DNA of 64,000 bases, from contig JAOALB010000025.1 of NCBI GenBank assembly GCA_025331125.1, positions 248,001 to 312,000 on the forward strand. Reading direction: 5' to 3'. How positions within the stretch are numbered: the stretch's first letter is position 1; each line of letters starts with the position of its first letter. Below the pieces are notes generated by a model. It saw nothing but the letters and a program-made list of their open reading frames with translations, did no database searches and had not been told where the DNA came from. The translations under genes were made by a program, and so were the position numbers. The DNA comes from Mycogone perniciosa. Its lineage: Eukaryota > Ascomycota > Sordariomycetes > Hypocreales > Hypocreaceae. Shown piece by piece: positions 1-9,696 of the stretch.

Positions 1-69
1 CAATGATGGCCGCGCTGTCTTTGCGAGACGGCTGGGCGACGCCCGCACAACTCTTCCGAAGCCCTTCAT
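1..69 (-). CDS. possible 5' end of a gene leaving the window
   Basis: On the minus strand an ATG at 69-67 opens a frame of 23 codons that reaches the left edge without a stop. The peptide begins MKGFGRVVRASPSRLAK, with five arginines, two lysines and no acidic residue in 23, which resembles a mitochondrial presequence. The following 590 bp hold no other long frame and would be its promoter, downstream of the V-ATPase gene on the same strand. With so little sequence this could be chance; no family can be named. Confidence 0.3.
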   Translation of the reverse strand, partial: MKGFGRVVRASPSRLAKTARPSL

Positions 70-657
70 ATCGACTCAATTGATTGTAGAAAGGAGGGAA
101 GAAGCGCGGAGAGGAAGAAGGGAAGAGAGGGGGAAATCAATTGAGGAGAGAGGGCGCGAGCCGTGGACAGATATAATAATTAGCCGCTGTGATTGATGAG
201 TTTCGATGAAGTATCAATTGGGTAATAATCTGGAGTATTGGCAGAACCATGGTGGGGCTCGGGTAACAACGGATCCGCTCCGATATCGACGATTACGCTG
301 ATGGCTCGAGGCGGCAAACTGATACGGAGCAGCAATATCTGATATCACGATAGTGAATTACTGATCAATGACAGACAAAGCTTTGGAGCACACGAGACCC
401 GGTCCATCCAGATCTGACTTGCATCCTCATACAATACAGAGAGCCAGAGTTCGCTCTCCTGGAACCGGGCCCCGAAACTTGACCAAGTATACCAATTACC
501 ACTGATACCCCAGAAATGCTTTATCTACTTCGTACAGAGGATTTCTACAAACAAACAAACATACTATACTGGCGGCTCTTGCTGACCACCGTCATGGCTT
601 TGTCCAATACTGGCCCCTCCAGACATCCTCTGGGGACCAACATATCACCCCCCCTCT
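70..657. other. intergenic, no gene seen
   Basis: No open frame of note on either strand. There is a purine-rich tract at about 90-160 and a TACGAAG-like motif on the complement near 527-535. The stretch holds the 3' flank of the V-ATPase H gene and possibly the promoter of the gene running off the left edge. Confidence 0.6.
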
Positions 658-2313
658 CTAATTAGTCTCGAAACTGTACTTCAACCATCCTCCCAGAGCA
701 CGTAGACTTTCCCATCGGACATTCTCGTCATCTGACTGCATGAGCTCCATCACCCTCCTCTTTAAACCAATTTTCTCCAGCTGTGATCTCTTCTCTGGCA
801 CCTCCTTCACAAGACATCCAATATCATTGCACGCAATTGCCAAGACTTGCTTGTCATGGTCCCATGGCTTCTCCATAATCTCGGCCAGCTTTCGAGGAAT
901 ATCTCCATTCTGGTGCTCAAGGATCTTTCGCGCATTCTCTGCCCAGAAGACCTGACTGCGATGAGGGGGGGACCAGCGGAGGTGGCCGGACTCGACTTCG
1001 GCCACATACTCATCAAATGTAGTCTTGGTCTTTGTATATTCGGCAAGAAGCTCCTTGAGGCTTTGGAGATCCTCTAGCATATCGGGATCTGTAAGGTGGC
1101 GGCTGCCGAGGTTTTCTAGCTGTGCAGGCAATCGAGCAAGTACCGCGGTAGGGAGAAGAGACTTCTGGTTCTTCTGCAGCAGGTTGTATAGAGTAGATAG
1201 GATTAATCGGGTCGTCTTCTCTTTCGGGGACAGACGGAGAAGGTGAGTGTACAATATGACAATGTCATACTCACTGGAACGACGTCAGCCGTGTGATCAC
1301 GAACCTGTGGTGTCAAGAAGGACTTACTCATTCAGCTCGTCGCCAATGTCCTCTGATTCGAAGCTCATCTGCCACATGACCATGAGAACATGGTACAGCA
1401 ATTGAAGACCAACCCCGCCGCCGATGGAGCCTTCGAGCCCGACACCACGAGTGCTGACGCCACCACTCCAGAGACTGGCCGAGTCGCTTCCATTTCCAAC
1501 GCTGGCGGCAGTTTGAAGGATCTTGACAAGGGGTGCAATCGTCTCGCTTCGCTGGTTCCAGAACTGCTCTCGCGGAGCATGACCGGAGAGCAGTGACGAA
1601 TACTCTTGAACGGCGATATCTTGCAAGCCAGCATCGGTGCTCTTGGCCAGGCCGGATAGGTAAGTGAGAATTACGGGCAGCGCGCGCTGCGTCGCCTCAG
1701 AACCATCTTGCGCCAGCGCCATAAGGTTCGACAGAGCGTGGGCAGTAAGCAGAGGAATGGGGTCTTCAGTGGTATTAGAACGGAGCAGCGGTAAGAAATG
1801 CTGATACGGATCGGGGGTCTGGAAAAGCGATTTGGCGAGGGATGGCACGGCTAGGAATTGAGGATTGACAAGTTAGCATTGGACTTGTGGCAGGCATCAG
1901 GAAGTTGCCCTTGAGCACGAGAGGGGCCCAGCAGCATTGGCTGTAGCTTCCTCAACATTGCATGACATCCGATGCCATGGGAGGCGTCAATGCCACCTCT
2001 CAGTGCCTGACTTACCATCCAGCAAATCGGCCAGCAACACTAAGATATACTGAACCACGTTGGCATTCTTCCCTGCCGTCTCCAACACGCTGGCGTTTCC
2101 CACCCCGCCCACGAAGAGCAATCGATATCCATCGAGGTCGCCTTCTACGATTTCCCTCCTCTGTCCAGGCTGCTTTGCCTTGTCCACGGCGCGAACCTTT
2201 GCGTACTGGTCCTCGGTCAGGCTGCCGGCTCTGACAGCTCCATCCCATGGAATCGGCCTCTGGCGAATGTTGCTCTGCAGCGAGGCCAGATACGTCGGCG
2301 GGTCGAGCGACAT
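658..2313 (-). CDS. VMA13: V-type proton ATPase subunit H
   Basis: This is the regulatory subunit of the V1 sector of the vacuolar H+-ATPase, which in yeast activates the assembled pump and silences free V1. Three exons are inferred: 2016-2313, 1328-1850 and 658-1273. They are joined over introns of 165 and 54 nt with GTAAGT donors and CTAG and CAG acceptors; phases agree at both junctions. The product is 478 aa, the size of yeast Vma13. The N-terminus begins MSLDPPTYLASLQSNI. The C-terminal part holds the conserved YTHLLRLSPKEKTTRL and WDHDKQVLAIACNDIGCLV segments and the ending ESLRALGGWLKYSFETN typical of subunit H. The ATG at 2313 is chosen because the frame upstream reads as a Ser/His-rich leader without family similarity. 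Confidence 0.93.
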
Positions 2314-3868
2314 GGCGATGGATAGATGGATGGCGGGAGGGAGAGAAAGGAAACAAGCGAGGGGGACCAGGTCGCGACGAAGTGGAGATGAAGGAGCGAG
2401 ATGAGCTGAGGTTGATTGATGGATTGATTGGTGATGCAAGCCTCCCAGCAGCGCGAGCTAAAGGGCCGAAGCAGAGTGAGCGTCACTGTCCTACATAGCA
2501 GCTCTGGAAGCTTGCTCTTCTCTCACTAGCCACAGCTGCCCCACCTTGGAGGAGCCATTGATTGTGCCGCGCATTTACCCGCTGGTCAGCCATGGCCAAG
2601 GCTTAGCGGCTTCGGTCAAGCCATCTCACCAGCCACCTTTTTGTTCCCTTCATCATGTGGGCATTTATACGAAGTAAATTATCAAACAATACGGAGTAGA
2701 CACTGCTTCGTACTCCGTGCCCATCATCGCGGGTGTCTCCCACGGATGCATCCGAGAGACAAGAACGGTGGTTTGGGGTCTCGTGGCCGGAGCAACGTGC
2801 GGAGCCTGTTGGTGCTTTTGGAATGGCATGCCATGCACTCCGTACGGAGGTGATTGCGATGACATGATTGCTTCTCTTCCCGGGCTTATGTAGGGAGTAT
2901 GTTATGTTGCGACTCCACCACCCACCCTGTGGGTTGGTTGCCTCTGTGGACACGGACATGATCACCGCGTGTGTACGAAGTAGCATGGTGTGCTTCGTAT
3001 GAGAGTCTGAGAAGGGACACGCCCCGTGAATAGTAATACCAATGCCCATCCATACCCGCGCACCAGGGCCAGCCTGCTCACCCATCACAAAGTGCCAGCA
3101 ACGCTGTTGTTGTCCCGCCCTGGTGCTATCGATATCGGCCCAGACTCTATTCTATGTAACAATCCCTGTAAAATGCTCAATGCGGAAGCTAGGGTTGTCG
3201 ACAAAAGTTGGGCTGACAGGCTACAGTAGCTTTGCCAGCTCATCATCCAGCAAGTCAACCGCTGGCAGCGCCAATCATGGCCAGAGGAAATCTCCAGCAT
3301 GTTCCCGGGAACCATACATACGTAACCCCCTGGCTGCAACTCCGGCTTAGCCAGGGGTCTAAATTTCAATCACCGTGGCTGTTTTCTCATTCGAGTGAGT
3401 CCAGGAGTCGAGGGTCCTGTTTGACGAAATAGAGGGGCTGGTGTGGTGTAAGTGGGAGGTTGGGACGTCAAAGTGCTCAAAGAGCTGCATGCCTCCCACC
3501 ACCCGATAAAAGTCATCGTGCAGCGCCGAGACCGCCAGCAGCTCTGCTTCTCTCCCTCTCTCTCACGCTTCTTTCTTTCGAGGTAACACAAAAAAAAGGT
3601 CCAGCAATTATTCTTCGAGCTGTGAGAACAGCCTCACGACTTTTTTTTTCTTGTTACGACGTTACGACTTTCACGACTTCTCTTCAACCGACTCTGTCAG
3701 CTTCCACCAGTCAACACACTTTGGGCCGACAGCTGGTTGCGCTGTGGTGATCTCATTGATTCTCTCACCTTCTTGTCTCCTCACTCCTGTCAACACGTGA
3801 ATCCCCAGACAAAAGGAGATAAAAGGGATCCAATTCGAATTCCGCCGCACGGGCGATAGCGCAGCACA
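2314..3868. other. divergent intergenic region between VMA13 and the membrane protein gene
   Basis: About 1.55 kb without a credible gene; open frames here overlap one another in several phases and match nothing I recognise. It contains several GTACGRA-type motifs at 2670-3000. A pyrimidine-rich stretch before 3869 (about 3540-3800) probably belongs to the promoter and 5' leader of the downstream gene. Confidence 0.6.
2670..3000. repeat. cluster of TACGRAGTA-type motifs
   Basis: Within 330 bp I read TACGAAGTA near 2670, TACGGAGTA near 2690, CTTCGTACTCCGTG near 2708, CTCCGTACGGAG at 2838-2849 (a perfect 12-bp palindrome), TACGAAGTA near 2975 and CTTCGTATG near 2993. These belong to the heptanucleotide family GTACGRA seen in most long intergenic stretches of the window, in both orientations. 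Confidence 0.7.
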
Positions 3869-5106
3869 ATGCGCTCCTTCATTTCGTCTCGATCTTCCTC
3901 TTCAGCCCACGCCCTGTTGCTCCTCGCTGCTGCGACTGTCGTTTCTGCCGGCCCGTATCCCAAAGATGACCTTCATGATGTCGGCTACTCATTTCTCATG
4001 CCTCGAGGCTGCCAGGCCTACTGTGGCAGCGACAACCAATACTGCTGCGGTGCCGGCGAGGTTTGCGCGACGCAAGGAAATGTAGCGACCTGTCTGGCAG
4101 AGGGCTCGTGGGGATACACCACCACCTGGACTGAGACTCGGACTTACACCAGCACCATCATGACCCATTGGTTACCCGTCCCGAAGCCCACGGCTGGAGT
4201 GGACTGCGTGCCTCAGAACAGCGAGCAACAGGCCTGTGGACCCATCTGCTGCGCTGGCTGGCAGACGTGCGCTTTCAGCGGCCAGTGCTCAGCCAAGCCT
4301 GGTTATGCTGAGCCGTCAACCATCGTCATCACTTCCAACGGAGTTGTCACCACTCAGTATTCTGCTCCCTTCCGAGTTACTGGCACAACTACCGTTACAA
4401 CCCATGGCGTTGTGTCGACAGGCAGTGCGGCTAGTGCTACCACGACTGGTGACGGCGAGGCTATCGGCGCAAGTGGAAGTGGGACCAATAATGGTGGTCT
4501 CAGCCCCGGTGCCATTGCCGGCATCGTCATCGGTACTCTTGCCGGTGTTGCGCTTCTCCTGCTCCTCTGCTTCTGCTGCATTGCTCGCGGACTCTGGGCA
4601 GCCATCTTTGGCAAGAAGAAGGAGCATGGTAGTGTGCGCGAGGAGGTGATTGAGGAGCGCTTCTCCAAGCATGGAGGCAGCCGTGTCCCCTCTGCCTATT
4701 CTCGCCGCGAACGTCATTCTGGCTGGTTCGGTCGTGGAGGTGGCGGCGCATCGTCAGTCAGCGAACGTCGTGAGAAGAAGAAGAGCGGCGCCAAATGGCT
4801 AGGCATTGGAGCAGCAGCCGCAACGTTGCTTGCCCTGCTGAACCTTAAGAAGGATAAGCGACCTGCTTCTCATAAGACCCCCTCGCGGTACAGCGACTCT
4901 TACTACAGTTACTCTGATTACACCACCAGTCCTAGTAAGTCCACATTCTGTTGTTGTCTGTCCAACTCATTCTTGAAACCCAGCTTCTAACAAACAACCT
5001 CTCAGGCAGCGCTAGCTCTGGCGGTCGAACACAACGCACACACCGCAGTCGAGACAGTAGGGGTACACGACGATCTCAGTACACCCGGACGTCGAAGCGG
5101 CCATAG
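3869..5106 (+). CDS. Cys-rich single-pass cell-surface protein (unknown function)
   Basis: Two exons, 3869-4934 and 5006-5106, joined across a 71-nt GTAAGT...CAG intron in phase, give 388 aa. A signal peptide ends near residue 28 (LLLLAAATVVSAG). Two Cys clusters follow: CxxxC...CC...C...C at residues 48-75, and C...C...CC...C...C at 113-140. A Ser/Thr-rich stretch (about 150-210) leads to a transmembrane segment at 213-239. A basic cytoplasmic tail carries a second short hydrophobic run (about 310-325) and a Tyr/Ser-rich segment (YSDSYYSYSDYTT). The layout is that of fungal wall-sensor-like proteins (Wsc/Mid2 type), but I recognise no named domain, so a sensor role is only inferred. Without the intron the frame would end soon after the donor in an unrelated tail. 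Confidence 0.85.
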
Positions 5107-5973
5107 TCTTGCTGCTCTTCTGGCCGTGACATTTTGTACATGAGCCCCGCCATCACCACCAACATGGCACTTATCCGCCTTTCACCACGAACAACATGTT
5201 GAACATAGTTTTTCTTTCACTTTCACCACACCCCCCTTTTTAATTGCCCTTTTATTGTCTTTTGATCGCATTAAGAACTGCACGCAAAACATGGCGTTTT
5301 TGGAACACGGGCATGCGTAATGCCGTCCCCTTGGGATTTTTGCTTTCTTGCTTTTTATCTGTTGGCTCGCTTGAGTTTTAACCACCTTACGAAGGGACGT
5401 TCTCTGAGATGAGAAAGAAAGACTGATGAAGTCGCATACACACACTCACATGAACATACGAAGTATATACTATTACGAAAAAAGCCGAGATGAGATGTTT
5501 TGTTATTGCAGGCGGAGGAGGTGGAATGGAGAAACTCTTCACATTTTATCCCCCCGTCTGTTTGTTTGTTTGGCTGGACGGTTGGTTTCGATTTGGTATT
5601 CAGTTGTTGGCATCGTTGCGGTTAATTTTTGCCCACGAATTACCCATTCTTTTGTTTTCGCAGAATAGACAGTCAAAGCTTTCAGGTAGCTCATGATCAA
5701 AACCATAATGACGACAAAAAAGATGTTCTCTTCGTCACCTCTCATTCATTAGTATCCCCGCTTTTATCTGCCCTCACAAGTTCGCACTTCTTTTTCTTGT
5801 AGGAAGACATGTAGAGTACATATTGCACGTCAAGAGTCATCGCTATTCTCTTTACTGTTTTGGATGATGCATTTTTGAATTTTGTAGCCCCAATGCTACG
5901 TGACATGCAATGATGAACCTTCGCCACTCCTGAGTCCCAGAAACGCAAAAGAAACAAGATCCGTGCCCCGTGT
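5107..5973. other. convergent intergenic region
   Basis: This lies between the 3' ends of the membrane protein gene and RPL9. T-rich tracts near 5200-5250 and small overlapping frames occur, none with family similarity. It probably holds the two 3' UTRs and polyadenylation regions. Confidence 0.6.
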
Positions 5974-6862
5974 TTACTCCTCAACAACGTTGCCCTTCTC
6001 GGAGACGTACAGACCGTCCAAGAACTAGAATGATAATTAGCTCCCATGTCCTCAGGTGTGTGAGATTCGCAGTGGCCATACCTTTCGGATATCCTTGTTT
6101 CGCACCCGGCAGATCTGCTGGATATCTGCGGCGCTCTGGGAAACGTTCTCCAGGGAGTTGCCAGTCAGGATGAGCTCGTCCTTCTGGGCCTTGGAGATCT
6201 CGACCTCGACGCCGGGGTGCATGGTTACTCGTCGGACAATCTTCTCGCCAATGAAGTTTCGGATCTCCACCTCGAACAGGCCAGTCTCGGCGTTCTTGTC
6301 CAGGTTGACGTTGATGGGAAAATGGGCATACACATATCGCATCTTGTACTTGAAGCCCTTAGTAACACCGGTGATCAGGTTCTCGATGATGGAGCGGACG
6401 GTTCGGAGAGTGGCGACATTCTTGCGTGAGCCGTTGTGGATCTCAATCGAGATGGTGTTCTTCTTGGGGTGGCCGAAGTTGACAGCCAGGTGGCCGAGGT
6501 TCTTGACGAGCTTGCCTGTTCCCTCCGAGTCAGATGATGTCTTCCCAGCAATTCCCAAGCGTTGATATAGTTCGTACCTCGGGGACCCTCGACAGTGACA
6601 ATACGGGTCTTGATGCTGACCTTGACTATTCAGAAACACAAGTCAGTACTCTGTCGCACCCAATTCGCAATATCCAATCTGCCAGTCAAATTTCCTGCCC
6701 AGCCTCCAACCACCACCACATAGAAATGTCCATTCTCCTAGTCCACCTCCCACCACAACAACTGGCCCGCACAAAAGTCGGTCGGCGACGCGCAACAGAA
6801 GGAAAATCAGACGTACCGCCCTCTGGGATTTCCAGGAGCTCCTGCGAGTGAATGTACCTCAT
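5974..6862 (-). CDS. RPL9: 60S ribosomal protein L9 (uL6)
   Basis: Four exons are inferred: 6817-6862, 6578-6625, 6082-6515 and 5974-6024. Introns of 191, 62 and 57 nt have donors GTACGT, GTACGA and GTATGG and acceptors TAG, CAG and TAG. The spliced product is 192 aa (yeast 191). It starts MRYIHSQELLEIPEG and continues VKVSIKTRIVTVEGPRGKLVKNL. The large exon holds GVTKGFKYKMRYVYAHFPIN and RNFIGEKIVRRVTMHPGV. The last exon ends FLDGLYVSEKGNVVEE, the usual fungal terminus. The acceptor of exon 3 (AACAG before 6515) was chosen over an AG eight bases upstream because only it keeps the frame. The 5'-biased introns, with the longest right after 15 codons, are typical of ribosomal protein genes in filamentous fungi. 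Confidence 0.96.
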
Positions 6863-7530
6863 CCTGGCTGTTGTGACTTGGGGATTGTCGGGCGTTGAGG
6901 GTATCTGGAGTCGTCCGCAGTCACGAATTGTTTAGCGATTTCGTGTGGGCGGGAAAAGTTCTAGGGCTCGCTCCACGTGAGCGCAAAAGTTACTGTGCCG
7001 GACTTGAGCCGCGAGGTGGGGGCTGATGATTGGGGGGCGTGACTGTGCACGTGATGGCTATGTCAGCAGCCTACAAAGTACACCCTATCGAGCCAAAAAT
7101 GGAGGTCAAGATCGGGTGATGTCGACATGCAGCACGGAGTAATGAAGCAGTGCAACCAGTCTCTTAGATTAAGAACACGTAATTCGCTGTGTGTAGGATA
7201 TGGAAATTATACTCGATTTTTTATTATGAATAATGCATTTGTTACAGTCAGGAGCGAAACCGCCGTCCTGTCCAAGTAAACTCTTTCAAAAATTAAAATG
7301 TACGGATATGTTAACTACAGTGCTGATTACTACCCATACATACACACATAGTACTTGAGCTACATGCAACTATGACCTAGGTACTCCGTACTTCTCAAAA
7401 TCTGAAAACTTTAGCCTCAGGCGAAATGGCAAGAGCTGGCAGGCAGCAGTATATATGACATGATACGATCAGGGGTAACAGAAACTGGCTGTTGTAGGTC
7501 TAGGAACGACTATCACTACATCTACTACAA
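6863..7530. other. RPL9 promoter and left flank of transposon relic
   Basis: 6863-7100 is the RPL9 upstream region and includes CACGTGA-type E-boxes near 6973 and 7049. From about 7190 the composition turns more AT-rich. A TACTCCGTAC motif lies near 7382. I could not find a convincing terminal inverted repeat pairing this side with 8430-8700. Confidence 0.5.
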
Positions 7531-8423
7531 TGGCGCCAAATCTTGCGGTCACCCAGCGACGCCTGATCGAGGATGCAGTCTGTGCTAAGCTACAAGGCGG
7601 TCGAGTACCTTAGTACTGATAACAATCTAGCCAAACTGGCCAACTCTACTGCCCGTACAGTATTTTGCCGCAACCGATCGAACGTCATTCACTTTGGAAT
7701 AACCAAAGCCCCATTAAATGGTGTACGGACTACACGAAGAAAGTCGCACGAAACGTTCCGAAAGAGCGAAACCCGCTTCTGCGAGCTGAATATATATACG
7801 AGAGATCATTTTTCCGCTCCTACCAATGGTTTTTATAGATAAGAGTGGGTGCGATAAGGGGATTGGGACTAAGCGCAAAGGCTAGGCTCCCTGGGGAAAG
7901 ACGCCTGTTTAGGTGAAGCGATTTCACTGAGGTTAAAGGTTCTATTAAATCCTCCCCGCATATACTTAAGATAGAGTTCTTTATTTCCGAGTATTTGAGG
8001 GCTTAACAGATAGTGAAATATTTCAGAGTTTTATCGAGGAAACTTTTGACTTATTGTGGCAAGTGGCTAGAACTAAAATCTGTCTTAATTATAGATAACG
8101 CTTTAATCTATTATTTAAAGCGGGTGCAGCAGTTATGCGAGGACGCAGGAGTAGTGCTGCTCTAATACTTGCCACCTTATTCGCCCGATCTAAACCTAAT
8201 TAAGGAGTTTTTCGGAGAGCTCAAGAACTATATTGGGGAGGTCTGGGATGGATATGAGGATTTAATCAAGCACGATTTTGGATTCTTTTTGGAAGAGTAT
8301 ATCAGCGCTGCTGCGTTATCCCGCAGTCTGGGTATTTTAAGAGAAGCTATACATAGAGGTAAACTGCCTGGCGAGTTAGTTATAGACCTCTTTAAGTCAT
8401 TTATTAAAGCCTGGTTAAGATAA
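7531..8423 (+). mobile_element. degenerate Tc1/mariner-type transposase relic
   Basis: Conceptual reading from 7531 begins MAPNLAVTQRRLIEDAV, like the start of fungal Tc1/mariner-family transposases. The remainder follows the family order: a helix-turn-helix region, then IDKSGCDKGIG with the first catalytic Asp at 7838. DRVLYFRVFEGLTDSEIFQSFIEE follows, then LIIDNA with the second Asp at 8094. The hallmark PPYSPDLN lies at 8172-8195, followed by LIKEFFGELK. The frame shifts between these blocks and carries many stops (for example TAG, TGA and TAA within 30 bp near 7610, and several at 7880-7990). The third catalytic residue, normally Glu in the SPDLNPIEE motif, reads Lys (AAG) here. The copy cannot encode an active enzyme. 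Many stops are TAA or TAG where the family has Gln or Trp, as repeat-induced point mutation would leave. Terminal repeats and TA duplication were not located. Confidence 0.85.
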
Positions 8424-9696
8424 ATGGGAATGTAATTATCAATTATTATAGGAGGATGGCCAGCCGGTTAAGAGTTTAAGTCTTGTCGCTTACGCTTACG
8501 CTTCGAATTCTGCTATTCCTCAGTATATAACTGTTTGCGAATGTCTTTTAGTATAACTCAATCTTATAACTTTACTATACAAGTTTTATTACACTTCTCA
8601 ATTAATAGCCTATAAGCTTATAATACTTCTTTCTATCAGGATCTTGCTAGCAATAAAGTCCACGATCATATAGGGTCCCTAGACATTGCATTATACTGTA
8701 GACTTGCCTCTCCACAATTAGCCAGTCATTATCTAGCTTATCGAACCGTTTAGTTATATTGCGCTCGGAACGCTCGGCAACAGATATAAAGATAGTCATT
8801 GCATCGGCTTTATAAGGCTTACTTACTCTCGTTTTCTCGATAAGCTTGTTTAGTTCTGGCAATAGGGTCTTATTCTAGAAATTGCCCAGCGCTAGCACAA
8901 GGTCCTGCTCAGTTTATTTCGCATCTACTCTCTTGTTTAATGTTCACTTCCATTCTAGTTCGTAGTATAGCAAGGTGGTTGTTCATTATATTGCAGGTCC
9001 GGATCCCAGTCAATCAACTGCACAAATGGCAGTGCCCTTCGGGAAGTCGCGGGTTGCACCGCTGGCTTGGCTCAGCTGAGCTTAAGTAACAAGCTGGTGT
9101 CGGGACATTGCAAAGCTGAAAGTATGTCTTATCATCGCTAAACCAGTCATTTATATAGTCTTTGTCACTCATGATTCCGTTGCTGGAATGCATGAGTCTA
9201 ACGGGCCTAAAGCTGCGGCATCACTTAAGTCGTGTCCTTTAGTCAATTGATCACGTGACTATACAAGTGACTGACATTAGCGCTGATCCTCCAGTTAGAC
9301 CAGGCTAATACAACCTTCCGGTATTAAATTGTATACCCCTCTTCCTTTGCAGTTGCCGATGTAAATGTCATTTGATCTTTTCATCGGATCGATATGTATT
9401 CATTCCTAGCTCCTTCAGCTACACATTTTTAAAAAGGAAGAAAAAAAATCACCGAGATCTAGATATGCTGATTGTCTACTCCGTATTGAGAGAATAAGAA
9501 ACTATGTGTACGAAGTAGTAGGTTATGTAACTCAATGCTGCCAGATACCCCGCTTTCAAGACACAAGATAGATAATCTAGACCCTCCACAAACCACGCAT
9601 CTATAACTTTAGTGACTGAACCTAGTGAGAACGTTGGCTAGTTTATCGGAGAGAGATCTTGCACTTTAGTCCCCCTTTAATAAACTATCCGGAGAG
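8424..9696. other. AT-leaning intergenic region of the accessory island
   Basis: Contains the protein-like remnant at 8647-8862, a 12-bp palindrome GCTCAGCTGAGC at 9070-9081, a CACGTGA site near 9252 and a CTACTCCGTATT motif near 9477. The last 100 bp would be the promoter of the NLR-like gene. No intact gene is visible. Confidence 0.5.
8647..8862 (-). pseudogene. unidentified eroded coding remnant
   Basis: A 71-codon open stretch reads LPELNKLIEKTRVSKPYKADAMTIF... and has a balanced, protein-like composition with a coiled-coil flavour. The same frame continues on both sides (upstream RVDAK...EQDLVLALGNF, downstream DPDRKKYYKLIGY) but is interrupted by TAA, TAG and similar stops. It may be the remains of a small gene or of a second mobile element next to the Tc1/mariner relic. 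I do not recognise the family. Confidence 0.35.

Noticed and set aside
7230..8700. Terminal inverted repeats for the Tc1/mariner relic
   Set aside because: I compared the flanks by eye and found no pair longer than a few bases; mutation may have erased them.
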